From contig NC_050468.1 in the NCBI RefSeq assembly GCF_013373865.1, forward strand, positions 24,322,774 through 24,386,773: a DNA stretch of 64,000 nt, read 5' to 3'. The DNA comes from Monomorium pharaonis (lineage: Eukaryota > Arthropoda > Insecta > Hymenoptera > Formicidae). The notes beneath the pieces are model-generated. The model was given only the letters and a program-made list of their open reading frames with translations, had not been told where the DNA came from and searched no databases. This document shows, piece by piece, positions 48,085 through 61,967 of this stretch (positions are counted from its first letter, which is position 1; each line of letters starts with the position of its first letter). Both the position numbers and the translations under genes were made by a program.

Positions 48085-48230
48085 TAGATGATAACAAAAG
48101 AAAAATATCAAGAAACCCTTAAGCACAATGTCGAGACTCGAACCTAAGCCTCTTCCACTCAGATAGTCTCTTTACACTTTACCAGTGAGTCAGCAACTGC
48201 CTCTTGATATTTCCGTGTTTTGCCTAAACA
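48085..48230 (-). mobile_element. Foldback element with tRNA-like interior, copy 2
   Basis: Same layout as copy 1. The ends are AATATCAAG (to 48112) and CTTGATATT (from 48203), with outer similarity containing GCCTAAACATCC. The minus-strand interior has an A-box-like TGACTCACTGGTAAAG and, about 48 bases on, a B-box-like GGTTCGAGTCTC. It is in the same orientation as copy 1 and about 360 bp away. Confidence 0.55.
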
Positions 48231-51200
48231 TCCTTACAAGTATATTTGCATATATAAATCTATTATATATCATAGTATAATATTTCTTGTATTAATATAA
48301 CTATTTTATATATAAATTTTTTTATCCGAAAAATAAATTTTATTATATCTGAAACGTGTACCGGATAGAAATTTTTTTAATGATATTTATCCGAGCGGAG
48401 CTAAATTTTAATTTTAAAGTACCGCTTCTCTTTGCGCGTGAAATATGATCGTCACCGTACAAAAAACTGAAGATCATGATCGTGGTGCTCCTTTCTAATA
48501 AGAGTCCATTAGTCTCCAACACCGCCTGACCACTTTGGAAAATTAATATCAGCCCAGTTCTGAGAGTTCCTCGATTAATGCCCGTACGCCTCTAGAAGAC
48601 CCGTGCGCTTAAAAAAAAAAAAGAAGAAGAAAAATATGCAAACGATATCCCCTACATCTTGCGTCTCTTTGAGTCTTTTAGAATTTTAAATTAACGCTTA
48701 ATATCTTTATCAGTAGATTTTCTCTTCTCTCTCTACGAGATGGTTTCTTTTATGCATTATAATTCTCGCGGGTATGAGACACAAAAAGATAAAAAGAGAG
48801 AAAATCGTCGCCTATGTGCATTATCGTTCTCGGATTTATGAAGAGAAGCTGAGAATGCATTAAAATATTAAGCAATTTATGTTAAAGCGATTGCTGCGAG
48901 GCATTTCCAAGACTGGAATGATTCAAGGGGATGGGCTCTGGTTGTCTCCATTTAGGGAGCCTCCGTCGGCACCGGCGCGATGGAATTCTACGAGCCGTCT
49001 TCGCCGGCATTATTTTTTCCCAGACCCTAACAAGCCCCGAACGACGCTTCTCGTAAAGCTCTTTCGCTCGGGAACGGTTCCGATGAACTGGCATAATCTA
49101 TTGTCGGAGAAAGATCCCTTCCGCTTTTCGTTACGACGATGTTATCCGTAGAGGATTTCCCTTTTTTTTTTCTCTTCCTCCTTTATTGGGTTTTTTTCCG
49201 TAAGCAGAGAGAGCTCGGTGTATCTATCAGTCTTGCGTGTTTCTAACTTGAACCACGTTCCCGTTGAACGAAAACATATGCCACCGATTGATAATACGTG
49301 TTCACGTTTCGCGAGCGACGCGAGAGAGAGAGAGTCAGCAAGTCGGAGAGATTCAATTTTCATGCGGAGTTAAAAGCGCACGATTTGCTCTTGTAAGACG
49401 GATGCAAAATGGGTGATTCGCGCAAAATGCATTGTCTTTGTCTTTGACAACGTGTAACGCGTGTCATACACATGTCGGGCAGATGGCGTCCGGACTTTTC
49501 ACTCGGATTTAGAGAATAGTGCGCTCAGAATTCAGCGGGATATCGACAGCGCTGATTTGGCAGCTGTCGAGCGCTGTGTTCGGCACTCGTCCAGCTGCCA
49601 CGGTTAATTTCTCACCGTCCCTTACCACCCCCTTCCAGTTAGGACTGCAATTACTCCTGACCCGACCGAGGTCGGTCTAATCGGTATACAATCTGCGATG
49701 CAAATTTACTGCAATCTCAACACGGCGGCGCCCCTTCTACCTGCTGAAGGGTGGCATGATTATTGATTTTTATAATTGATACTATTAAGTCAAAAGGAGA
49801 TCAAGTTTCTCGAGCCGTTTCTGAATTTTTTCCCATTGATCTAAAGCCTGTAGAAAGTTTGTACATAAACGAAGACATTTTTTTTTGTTTATCGGTATCT
49901 ACCGATAACGCTGACGATGTTTCAAAAAACGAATACACGATTTTCTGCACGCGTAATTTTTTTTCGACGCGTTTACTTTAACTTTGAAGAAACAGATATG
50001 CTACGTCTGTCGAAAGGAAAAAAAAGAAGAATGACTCGTTTGATCCGCGAGTAACAATGTGCACCTTGTCAGCTTCACAATCACCGTAATCATACACGGA
50101 CAGCCCTTCCGGTGGGCTTCAGAGTCCCGTGGGAATGCGTTTATCGTCGTGCAAGGATTTCGTGCTACTAGCCAAGAGGATTACTCGATATTCTACACGC
50201 GAAGGAAGACGTCCTTCCCTCGCTTCCTCTCAAATCGACTGGCTGCTGCTGGCACCCCCCTCCTCCGTCGATTCCCTCTTGTCCTCCGGGCCTAGTCTGC
50301 CGACCGCGAAGTCTCGCGAGCCTGACTCGAATTTTTTATTAAATCCTCGCTTCACCCGATAATGGCGGACTCTCTCGTCGTGTGTATCGAGATGAAATGC
50401 GATTTTTTCGCCGCTCCTGCCCGCCGCGGAAGAACCCTTCGCACTCACCGGGGGTTTATTTACTTTCATTCCATCTCACCCTCCCACCACCTTTCCCACT
50501 GCGTTTGCACATACCCCTTTGCATGCCTTCCAATTGAATGCTCGTAGCTCGCCCCGTTTGGCAACCCTTCGTTGCACTGTGCAAATCAGAAATGAAATTC
50601 TTTCGCCGCTCTCGTGCGGCTTCCGTGTGCACAGGTGTCCCGTTTATTTCTACTGTTTGAGGGCGACCGCATGTATGTATATACGCGCGCACATACATGT
50701 ATACTTTTATACACACAGAGAACATTAAAGAGCGAGCGTATAATAATCCTTTGTGTTTGGGGAAACATCATGGAATGACATTTATGTGCGCGCATGCATA
50801 ATATCTCTTAATAACATGTGAATGGCACTAATGAACTAAGTTTATAGATTTAGCGTCAGTGCAATTGTTAAGGCATTTGTCTTTTATATTATTTAATTTA
50901 TTTTATTTTATCTGCGGCTTTTTATTACGTATCTACTGCTAAAAGGTATAATACCCAAAATTAAACGTATATACAGATATGTTGTCGCGAATGTAAATTG
51001 ATGGAATCGATAACGACGAAGTCTTTGCTTAAGCCTTTGCCAATGGAAAGTCGATTTCAAATGGATCAAAACTCTCGGCGCGTTTGCAATGCACTTTGTA
51101 ACGTACCCACAGCTTCTCGTAACATGTGGAATTTCTCCTTTGATTCAATCCCCCTTCCGATTACTGTTACGTAACGTTAGCAAAGGGTCAAGTTCGCCCG

Positions 51201-51365
51201 TGTACGTTCGTCATGTTCGAGTACCCACTGGAAACATCCTGGATTTTTATCGGAAACGTTTCTCCGCGATGCTCGAAATAACAGAGCTAATCGAGTATCT
51301 CCCCTGGCGACGGATCATCCCCCAACTGCACCCAACGTAACTCACGCCAAATCTGGTGCGGCTAA

Positions 51366-51404
51366 CTCTCTCTTTCTCTCTCTCTCTCTCTTGCTCGCTC
51401 TCTC
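51366..51404 (+). repeat. (CT)n microsatellite, interrupted
   Basis: CT repeats interrupted by TTT, TTG and CG. Confidence 0.85.
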
Positions 51405-51566
51405 GTGTATATCGTGGCGCTCTCACCTTGATTACTCACCTGGGGTTCACGGCACCAGGTATGCATACCCGCATGTTTGCTCGAATAATTGGCCGGGCTG
51501 TATGCTGTGCGCTGAGCCAGTCCCCCGAGAGCAAAGCTCTCGTGTAACGAGAGAGAGGGAGGAGAA

Positions 51567-51570
<4 letters not shown>

Positions 51571-51602
<32 letters not shown>
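51571..51602 (+). repeat. (GA)n microsatellite
   Basis: A pure run of about 32 bp, flanked on the left by a purine-rich tract from 51550. Confidence 0.95.
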
Positions 51603-51605
<3 letters not shown>

Positions 51606-53878
51606 CTTGAAATTCAATCTACCATCTCCGCTACGCGCGCAGCCGATCACGCCGATAAGGATCGGCGTCACGACGATTCGAGAGTCAGCGGTCAAAATTG
51701 CTAGCGATCGAGTCGCGACGCGATTCGTTGCAGCGAGCATGGCCCTTGAAGATCGATAACCTTCGACGGTATTGCGCGACGGCTATTCAATATCAACCCT
51801 TCGCTATTAAGCTTTCATAGGGAACTGTTACGCCACTTTAGCACTCGGTGCGACGCGTGAGCAATAATGGAAGCCGAGTTGATTGGACGGGGATATATTT
51901 TACGATTTAGTCATAATGTAGAGAAAATTAAGAACCGATCTGCCGACGGAAAAAGACTCAAGGGGATCCCGGAGCGATATAGAGTTACCGGCATTTTTTT
52001 GCGAACTTGGATCTTCAAATTGGAATAACAAAATGCAAAATTCTTTTACACGATTAAAGTACGCACAAAAATGAAGGGTGCGACATACGATTTGTTCTGA
52101 TAAATTAAACAAAATTGTTACTTGTTAGTCACCTAATGACAATATTTGCTTTATATGAAAAATCTACATTTTATATGTATAAAATGATCCCGTTGCCCCC
52201 TAGAAAAAACTTTCAGGAACAATATCGTGCAATTAGAAATAAGATTGGAAGCATAGAAAAAAAGATTCGCATTCCGCAAATTGGAAAATGAGAAAACGAA
52301 AATTTAGGTTACATACGCGTAAAAAGTAGAGCAATATGAGGACATTTTTTTTCGTTCTCAATGATTATGAAATTCAATTTATAGATTGATATGTGTACTT
52401 TAATTCTGGAAAAGAATTTCTAAATCTATACAAGAAATACATATGAAATCTCATTAATGATGTGCATGACTCTACCTAGATTATCGACCTAGATCAAATT
52501 TCAAAGGCACTCCAGGATCCCCTCAACAACTGTTTCTCCGATAATTGTTTGCCAATTACGGTTTTTTTTTTTAGTTTTCGCTTTTTAATGAGTTTAACTT
52601 GCAATGTTCTTGTACAAAAAAGAAAAGAATTGCAATTCGTGACATTAAAGATATCGTTTGACTTTACATTTTCCCCGTATCTCAATCAGCGACTTGTCTC
52701 AAGCCGCTCTTTATTTTACATCATAATATCCGAGTGCCGCTGCGCCGAAACACCGATCAATCGTTGTCGAACGCTCTGATTAACTTTGATCTCAAGAGCG
52801 CGACGGGATCATATCGGAATGAAAATTCCACAACAAAGGTTGACGGGAAGGGGAGGGGGAGAGCGAATGGGAGAGAGGACTTCTCACAAGATTCGTCTCT
52901 TTCCGCGGAACTCGTAAAAGAGTTTTAAACTCCAGCCGTTAAAGCGAACGAGCGGATTGGTTTTCGCAGTAAAGCCCCGAAGTGCTTCGCGATCCGCGTT
53001 CTTAGACGCCGTGAGAGGAACGCTTGAGAGAGAAAGAGAGGGAGACTCTTTTCCACGGTATTACGACCGCTTATTTTCTTCCGTCAGCGGGAGTTCCTCG
53101 CCAGGAAATTTTCTCCCGTCCCGTCGCATCTCTCTCTCGGGCGAAGTACATCGTGAAAGGTTTGTTAACTTCGCGAAAAGTGCACCGCATCGCCGTTGGA
53201 GCGTTCCGGGAAACGCGAGTCGCTTCCCCGAAAGGGTGCGGACACGGTATTTTGCCTTCTCGAATCAAGGAAATGTCGAGAAACGTTGAGCGATAAGATA
53301 CGTCTTCGAGCCGTCGGGGACTGAAGCCCGCCCGAGTGCTGAAGGGGGATTTAACGATCTTATCTCCCTCTCGATTAATTACTATTAGAGGGACAAAGAT
53401 GTTATCGCGCGACGCTTCATTGTCTCTCACGTCCGTCTCGCGTCTCGACTGAAAGTAGGTAAATATCACGGCGGTAAATGCACTAATAGGCACAATCTAG
53501 CCATCCGGCACGTACCACGAACCACTCGAAAAGTCAACCGGGAAGAGGAGAGACGGCGCTTGCGCTCCGCTGCGACAATGACGCGTAACGCTATTACTGT
53601 ATGCGCTTATAATTCGATTACAGCCGAACGTAACCGATAATTTAGTCCTGATAATGGGTCGGTAGTACGGTTGCCATTGGCGCGGTCTGCCGATGGCCTG
53701 CCGAAACGCTTTTCGCGCGTACCTGTGCAAATATCCGCGCCGTGCCGCTTCTACGCGCGCGTTGTGAAACGGCCCTTCGGACGGCCGCGCGTCGGGAACA
53801 AAACAGTGCGAAAGAAACAGCGTGGATGGCGTGTGGATTCTGACAAAAAAGTGTACGAAGTGGTTTCGATGGGCGTGT

Positions 53879-53883
<5 letters not shown>

Positions 53884-53942
<59 letters not shown>
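53884..53942 (+). repeat. (CA)n microsatellite
   Basis: A pure CA run of about 58 bp, the only long CA array in the window. It produces Thr/His and Cys/Val repeats in overlapping open frames. Confidence 0.95.
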
Positions 53943-53944
<2 letters not shown>

Positions 53945-56857
53945 GTATACGCGCGAGCATGGCGCGTGTGTTAACGCGCGCCTGTTCGCTGACGTCCGGC
54001 TAGTTCGCATCTGCCTGCGAAATCGTGTAAAATCGAACCGGGTTTACATACCGGACCCCATGAGATACAAAAAAATGAGATACGAAATCGATTCCGCGCG
54101 CGCGTTCTCCGCGTATTTGATGGACGCGACGCTTTTTGCATTTTTCCGGGGGAAAAAAAATGTTGCCTATTTGAGGGAATCATGCAGGTCTATCGACCTT
54201 TTTTGCACACTTAATCCTCTCTTTGGTCGTTCTCCACGAGCTTAATGTATATTGGTGTTTTTCGATTTTTTTTTTTTTTTTTAATATTCCATCTTGCGTT
54301 CTGTAGCAGAAAACAAAGGTTTGTTGAAACAGGTCTATGAATGTTATTTACGGTTTGAATACACGGAGAAAAGTAAATTTACATTCTTTTATCGGACATT
54401 CTCGGTATTCGTTGTTTCGCGGAAAAGTTCAACATCGATAGTTCATCGCGTAACGCAACCGTAGATTTGTTTTCTAGAATACGCGTATCGTCCACGTTGT
54501 TTTACCTCGTATTACCATTTATTTTATCTTTATCGGTTTACATACACATCGGCGAAACGCTATGGAAAAATACGGGGCGTATTCATTCTTTCGGTATAAC
54601 ATCGCAAATTAAGATTTATAACTGGTTGCAATTTTTGGCAGAATAATATATTGCGCGCTCCCGCCTGTAAAAGCGTGTTTATTTCGGCGCGCGAGTAGCT
54701 GTCATATCAATATTTTAATTTCAATGCGCGACATACGGGAAACATTGACAATAAAAAAGGAATAAACCACTTTATCACTAACTTTCCAACTAAAATACTT
54801 GTCAAAAGTCATTTTCCATTTCCTATAGAAAAAATATTGATAATTTACGTTTCTTTTTTATAATATTTTTCTTTCCACCGACGGAACTTTTTCCAATAAA
54901 TATAGAAACAAATATTTATTTATAAAACTCAAGCCGTGGGGAGTGGCATCGGCTAAATATCGACATTTTACGCGACGGGATAATTGTAAAACGTAACATC
55001 GGCGATTATACTCTAAACTTTTTATCGTTTTGTGTACGGCTGTCCGATCGGCGCATCGGTCGCAATTAGCACGATGAGCGGCATCGCGGATCACGCGATA
55101 ATGTCGGATGGAATAAATCAACCGGGATTGTGGGACACGAACGAACGGCGGCGCACAATCCGGCGGCGACCCTGTTAATTATTGTGCCCAATTAGCCGCG
55201 GTTTTCGGGCACCCGCTCTCACGTGTCCGTCAGAAACGTGGAATGAACAAGCGGTCGGTTCTCTGGTCGCGTCGTCCCTCTCTCCCCCCCCCTCCCCAAA
55301 AACGAGCTTCCGGTCACGTGGAAAGCGCACGAGTGCGCCAAGGCATTTGAGCTCTCCGTAAATGCACCGCACATGCGGCACCGCGCTGCGTCTGCATCAG
55401 CGTGGAGCACACGACAGCCCGCGGCGACGTATAATCGATAGTCCCACTGTCGATGATTTCGATTACGGGCTTGGCTAATGACTTTCAGGCTTGAACGAAT
55501 TAACTACGGGACCGACACAGGCATGTCGCGTCGTGCTGCCGCGTCTGTTCCGAACACTCGCTCGACCCAATATTGCGGAACACGTGAAACAAGCCGTACT
55601 TCTCGCCGGCTCGTCAGACGCGAGTCAAAAATCATCGTCAACGACGATAATACACTTTCGAGTCGAAATAGAACATATGTTATGTCGCGAACGTTTTTCG
55701 TTACATTTTAATATATTAAAAATGAGAATGAAGAGATTGTATTATAATATTTTATGGCATTCTTAAGCTATGTCGGATACAAACTTTTTAGGCGTATTTA
55801 ATTAATTATTTATGCAACATATACATTAAGCCTTTTGAAACGTATTTAAAAAATAAAAAATTTATTACGTATTATAGATATATAGGTTTTATATTAATTA
55901 TTGTAAAAAATCAGTAGTAATTTAGAAAAATATACATACAAAATTATATATATGTTTTAATTATATATATATTTATTTATTTATGAAAGTAAAACTAAAA
56001 ATAATTATATATATTATATATGTATATGCATATACATATACATATAATAATTAACAGTTATGCAATTGTTACTCATTTAAAATAAGAAACTTTATTACGA
56101 AATATTAATATGACTTATCTGTCTAGGAAATCTATAAACAAGATATTGAACGTTATGCCGTTAACCTTTTTATTATAGCTGTCAATAAAGGCTTTTAGCA
56201 CGTTTCGCTGAATCGTTGTGATGGAGCTCGGCCAATAGAAAGTGCAATTCCTATTGACCTACGAGTTTCACATATATCCCTAATGAAGCCTTTTCACCGT
56301 CAAATAAAATTAGCATCGATTGAATAGGCGCATCGACGGAAGATGCGCAAATACTTGATTTAGAAAGTGGAATCGAAGTGGTTAAACTACGATACCGGCG
56401 ATTCACTTAAGATGTCATAATTCATCAATTTTCTATGCTCTCTCTCCTCTCTAAATTTATGCGGCGACATTTAAATTTTCATACTGTGTGAAAATATTTA
56501 ACCGTTTGTTTCCACGCGCTTTTAGAGGAACAATTTGATTGTATAAATCACAAGTCCATGATAGATGGGCAAATTTGTAAACTTTCAAATTCTTTAGACT
56601 TCACGAGTCTGCAATCCGCTGCGCGACTTTCGCGCGACTTACGAAACGTCTCTTATTTCGCGCAAAATAATAGAATTCACTTCTCTTATTTGCTTCTCGT
56701 TACTTTGTCTCCAACATTTCTGTTTATTTTTTCTCGATCGAACACAGCGCGAAATAATACGTGAACGCGGAGCATCTGGTAGGAAATCGAACGATCTCCG
56801 AAATTGAATCAAACCAAAGCGGAAATTGCGTAATCGCGCGAATTCTCCCTATGGAAA

Positions 56858-56902
56858 AGAGGGAGAGGGAGAGGGAGAAAGAGCGAGAGAGAGAGAGGGA
56901 GC
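56858..56902 (+). repeat. GA-rich purine tract
   Basis: An impure (GA)n/(GGGA)n tract of about 45 bp. Confidence 0.85.
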
Positions 56903-57525
56903 CTATTGGGACGTTCCTGCGGGCGCGCACACATCGGGTGCCAACGAAAAGCACCATCGGGAGCTCTCCCTCGAGCGCCGACCAGCTATCCGTCCGGATG
57001 AAACCTAGGGCCGGGGGAGGTTTTGGTTTGCATTCGGAGCATGTCCGCTGACCGAACGCGTCTCGCATTCTATCCGAAATAACGCACTCTCGGCCGAAGC
57101 GTTGTTCCGGAACGACTCCTGCTGTCCGCGCGAATGCGTGCTTTGACCGCACGCGTGCGCGAGCGTACGCGATTATTACTTTTCCGCTGGCCGAGTTTCT
57201 AGTCTATCTTGCATACCTCTCACAGTTTCTAGGCGGAATGATTGTGTTCCCGCATGCAAACGTCCGTCCGAGTCGGACAGCTCAAAGAAGTCCTTTCGCA
57301 TGTCACGGTAATATCTTTCGTATTGCGAGAGAAATTTACGTATAGGACGATGAAGATCGCGGCAAGTTGATCCTATTATTTATCCAATCAGTATAATCTG
57401 CAATGTTAATGAGGCATTAATTGTATGTAAACTGCAGTTTTCCCGATAATGCCTTTGTCACTGGCAACGTACGTAAATATACGGTAAAAGACATGTTGTA
57501 TTTGTGTTAAAATCTTTCTGTTCAT

Positions 57526-58053
57526 AAAGTTTTGTGTTAAATCTCTAACACGGGCGTGTGTTAATTTAACATATCATTGTTATGTTGCTTAGACTTTTGT
57601 ATGTTAAATTTATATTAATTATTTTCAAGAATTAAAATAACTCAATTTATATGTAATACATAAATTTTGGGTGACATTTTATATGTAAAAGTGAACGAAT
57701 AAACTGTTACTTTTCTTTTTATGACAATTATTATGTGTTAAATGGAACACAATTCTTATGTTATTAATCGTAAAAATTTTGCTGAAGGTTTTTAATACAT
57801 AGATTATGTAAATTTAACACTTTAATTTCATCAAAATCAAACAACTACTTTTTAAAATGTTAATATAACATTTTATTTTAGTTACATTTAACATTAAACA
57901 TATGTCAGTAAAAAGATTTAGTTAAATTTTTTTACATATTATTTGTATTATTTTTTAACACATTTGCTTTATGTTAAATTGACACAAAATTTTGAGTGGT
58001 TAAACTGGGACATGTGCCATGTGTTAAATTCAACACAAAATTTTTAACGGTGT
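57526..58053. mobile_element. About 0.53-kb inverted-repeat element with GTGTTAAAT motifs
   Basis: The left end (TTTTGTGTTAAAT, then TAACACGGGCGTG) and the right end (CATGTGCCATGTGTTAAATT, then CAACACAAAATTTTTAACGG) are imperfect reverse complements over about 45 bp. The AT-rich interior repeats the GTTAAAT/ATTTAAC core many times. No open frame. This is a MITE-like element of unknown class. Confidence 0.65.
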
Positions 58054-59385
58054 ACGAACAAGAATTAAATATATATATTTTCAAGTCGGTTTGCATTTCA
58101 ATACAATTTTATAAGAGTCTTTTAGACTTCTCACTATTCTGGTATTCTTCGGAGTTTTCAAAACAACTTTGAATTTTATTGTTGAGAATCGTCGTAAAGT
58201 GTGGGTCAAACAATGTTCAGTCATCCTCTGTGGAATGACTTTCGGTCTAATTTATCCGTGGAGGGATCTTAGTCCCTCGCCCCGAGGCATTCTTCCGGAA
58301 CAACGCCGAAACGTCGGTTGATGTAGGTAGTTGCCCGGTCACTAAATTAAGAGATTTCCCAAACTAAAGTGCTATCGTTGGATACTTGATCCAGCAAGCG
58401 GGTATCTTACGTTAATTACTTGACTGAAGAAACTGTATAGGGGCCGTTGTTCTCGTGATATCGTTTGCAGCTACTTAACGGATAATTTCCCTCTCACATG
58501 TTCCTTTTCAACTTGTTCGCGCGTTTAACGCAATGATTATCAAATTTTACATCTTTCGCAAATAGCGTTTTACAAATAACGGACGCTGCCGCGAGCGCGT
58601 TAACGCGTGCGTCCCGCAGCTGCGCCATCCATCAAAAGACTTTTCATCCCAATATTAATGCGGAACAACTGCACGTCCGCGCGTTGTTCCGCATAAAATT
58701 GACAAATGTTACGATTCCACGCTCTGTAAAACTGCCAGGCGCCACTCTCGCGGCGATCAAGATACCCCCGGACTGGCAAGCTCCTGCCGCGGCGGTTTTA
58801 TTGCATGACGTATGATTTACAGACGTAACACGCCTCTTCGAACAACCAGCTATTATGCAGCGGGTCGATCTCCGCGCTCTGGAGTGTACGGTAATCTTCG
58901 AAATCCGGCCGACGCGGCCGACGCGGCCGCCGCCGCCGCCGTTTTCCCCATTCGCTCGGAATTCCAGGCGGAATTTTTCACGAGAGATCCATAGACGCGA
59001 GAGCGGAACTCGTCGGTTAATAGTTCCCGGTGTATGCGTGGTGTATACGGGCGAGCAACATTGGAAAGCGGCTTAACCCCTGAGGACCCTCGACTTGGAG
59101 CGATCGACCGCCAACTCGACGCGCGTATATGTCGCGTCGTCGGTACACGCGCGTCGGTACAGGGTACTGATGACGGTGCCACTCATACATATCTCCGGAA
59201 AGCCGCTGGAATTCGTATGCCAGACGGCCGACGTGTTATTATATATATCTCGTCCTCGGTGCCACTGTAGAAAATTCGAACTTTGGCCGGTCGGCCGGTC
59301 GGCCGGCCGACCTTTTGGCGTCGCGCCAGAACGACGATCCTGGGACCCGCGGTTACGCTAACGCCATTGTGCAATCGCGCGAGAA

Positions 59386-59409
59386 GTCTCTCTCTCTCTC
59401 TCTCTCTCT
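59386..59409 (+). repeat. (CT)n microsatellite
   Basis: A CT run of about 24 bp, followed by TTTCTCTC. Confidence 0.9.
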
Positions 59410-61297
59410 TTCTCTCGATATGATATACATATTCTTCGCCGTTTCAACTCGTTTCTAAACTCCCTTTGTCTCCCTTTTGTTTCCACGGGTCGCCTATACT
59501 TCTCTCCGCTCGACGCTCGGTGTGTTTCTTCCTCTCTGTGGTTGTTTCTCGGAGTTGACGACATTCCCCGCAACTAACTTATCGTCTTGTTTTAGGACTT
59601 CCATAGCTATTCTTAGCTAAACGGAGATGTATTAAAAAAAACACGATCTCTCCTGTCGACTGCTGTGATGATGACGTTGCCGATCATTCGTCGCGCATTT
59701 TTATACTCGTCATGCTAGCGTCATTTACAGCTACATTAATGCATGTGACACGTTATTTGTTATTAGAGACAGGAATATTTTTAGAATAATTTTTACAATA
59801 CTTTTAAAAGCATTTATATGTAATTTATATGTTATTTATATATAAAAAATGACTTGACATTGTGGAACAACAATATCAAAACTCAACTCTCTATAGTCTC
59901 CACTTTTTTTTTTAAATGTTTAAGAGCAGAACGCTAAAGTAAATGAGGAAAAATATCTCTAGCAAGTACATTTGACTATGTAATATTTTTAGAATTAATT
60001 TTTTTTAGTTACGTTATATTACATGAAATATTTTTCCTAATATTAAACCATATATATTGAAAAGTTCTTCAAGTTAGAAGTTGAGACACGAGACCAACTC
60101 TTTGATACTCTTAAACAAGCAAAAATGTTAAAAAGCCCAATAAAGAAATCAGACACGAGACATTTTAAAACCGACAATATAATTTTTTTCTTCAGTAACA
60201 TTAAAATGCATAGTAAAATATAATATTTTCTAATTACATTGAAAAATATATCCGCTCCGCTGGCTCGGGATTTAATTCTATCGCGGTAGTCGAGAACTTA
60301 GAAATATCCGCTTACCGCTCGCATTAAAAAATCATGCGCACCTACCGCAATTCCCCCATCGTGTTTTAATTTTCCCACTACGTTCCGGCAAAAACAGAGA
60401 AATGCTTCCCAAGTTTCGTCCCATAGCGCAGTAAGTTGCCGATATGAATTTTTTAGAACGCTCGCTAATTGACGTCTAGGGAGTCACCGTCGTTTGTTCA
60501 CCCTTCTTTTTCTGCAACAAACGGGTCACGTCGACGTCGAAACGGCGCGTCCGTTAATTCCCGGCAGGTCGCAGAAAGGCCGATCTCCTCGTTCGTCGCA
60601 ATCTCGCAAGGGAAAAAGGAGGAAGTATCGAAATTCTCTCGCTGTCCCGAAAATTAATTACGGAATGTCGGCTCGCCGTTGGTGTATGGGGAGGGAGGGA
60701 GAGGAGACGGTTGGATGGTTATTTCCCAGGTAATTCGTCACGCGGCCATTTAGTGAGGGGTTTGAAGCTCGGTCGAGGCTACTACTCCAGTTGCCAGCCA
60801 ACTCCGTCGACGTCATTCGCCAGCAATTTCAGCAACACTCGAGACGCATTGTGGGCCCTCGCGTACCGCGCAATGTTCCGACGAGACGCCACATAAGTGG
60901 AGATGCCTCGAGTAGCAACCACGAGTCTCTCTACCGTTCAGTCGATGTACTCGTGTTCGTTTCCCTCTCTTTCGGCTTGCTGCCGTGCTTTCCATGCTCT
61001 GATTGGCCTCCGCTCGTTACGTCTAAATATAACAGAATTTTGCTCGTTCAATTCGCGTCCGATTGTAATCGCGTGCGCGCGGAAGCGAAAAGGACGACGA
61101 AAGTTTCGACACTACGACGACGGACGGTGACGAGGATGAAGGGTTCAGAGAAACGAGGGAGCGATTTCGAGTGGAGCTGAAGTAACTAGAGCGAGATAAA
61201 GAATAGCAGATGAAAAGTATCTTAATAAGCACAACTTAAAGATGTAGTGCTTGCAATGTACTCTCTATTTTTAGCCGTGATTTGGATTTGCTGATCT

Positions 61298-61323
61298 AAA
61301 GTGGTTATTTAAAGTGGTTATTT
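61298..61323 (+). repeat. Two tandem 13-bp units
   Basis: AAAGTGGTTATTT is repeated exactly twice. No function is evident. Confidence 0.8.
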
Positions 61324-61545
61324 AAAAGATGACGATCTTTTTCTTGAATATAAAGAAAGCTTATACTTCCACTTTCTTACTACAAATTTATATAAAAAGG
61401 AAATTTATAATAATTTTGCACGAAAAGTAATAAAAAAAAATTTCTTACTATATAATTTTCCTTAAATATTAATCCATAAATACGCGCACATTTGAATGAC
61501 CAAATTAACTTATATTGTACTTAGACAACTTAAAATTATATAAAT

Positions 61546-61967
61546 AAAGATACGACAAATTAGGTAAAATAAAGATAATTTTACTATAAATTTATCTAGA
61601 TAAAGGACAAAATAATATTGTTTTATCTAAATAATTTTAAGATAATACGCTGAAAAAAAATGTAATATATGTTCAATAAGATAACTGGCAAAGTTTCCTG
61701 TAAGTTTTCGAATTACTTATAGTTTTGAGACAATTTTTATATTATGTTATCATTTTCTAATTTATGAAACCTGTCGTTATTACTTCAAAAACTCTCCTGT
61801 TAGGATAAATGACAACTTCGAAGTTGAATCTAAGAACTTTATACTCGTTATTGTTCACATTAACTTAAATAATTTGAAAAAGATAATACTTTTATCTAAA
61901 ATAATGTACATTCTGATAGTAAAGATAAGGCAAAGATATTTTTATTTAATTTTACATAGATAACGGC
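61546..61967. promoter_or_regulatory. Cluster of GATAA/TTATC motifs
   Basis: About a dozen GATAA or TTATC (GATA-factor core) sites fall within 420 bp of AT-rich DNA, several as AAAGATAA. It could be an enhancer, or the product of a decayed repeat with internal symmetry. Confidence 0.25.

Larger units (their letters stand above)
45901..57490 (+). other. Downstream intron or intergenic DNA, part 3
   Basis: No supported gene. It contains the hairpin and TIR elements at 45.9-46.35 kb, two tRNA-like foldback elements at 47.7-48.2 kb, and microsatellites. The frames 47045-47482, 51391-51759 and 53071-53493 lack motifs and overlap repeats or CpG-rich DNA. The frame 49765-49981 (TTG start) reads like plausible protein but is short and unrecognised. 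AT-rich blocks at 52100-52500 and 55760-56160 hold nothing clear. Confidence 0.55.

Noticed and set aside
47754..48203. Genuine tRNA genes on the minus strand
   Set aside because: A and B boxes are present, but acceptor and T stems do not pair, so I call them tRNA-derived repeats.
53642..54010. Frames with Thr-His or Cys-Val repeats
   Set aside because: Direct translations of the (CA)n array.
58195..58330. GAAACGTCGG-containing stretch resembling 3' regions of some retroelements
   Set aside because: The resemblance is a short word only; there is no reverse transcriptase frame nearby.
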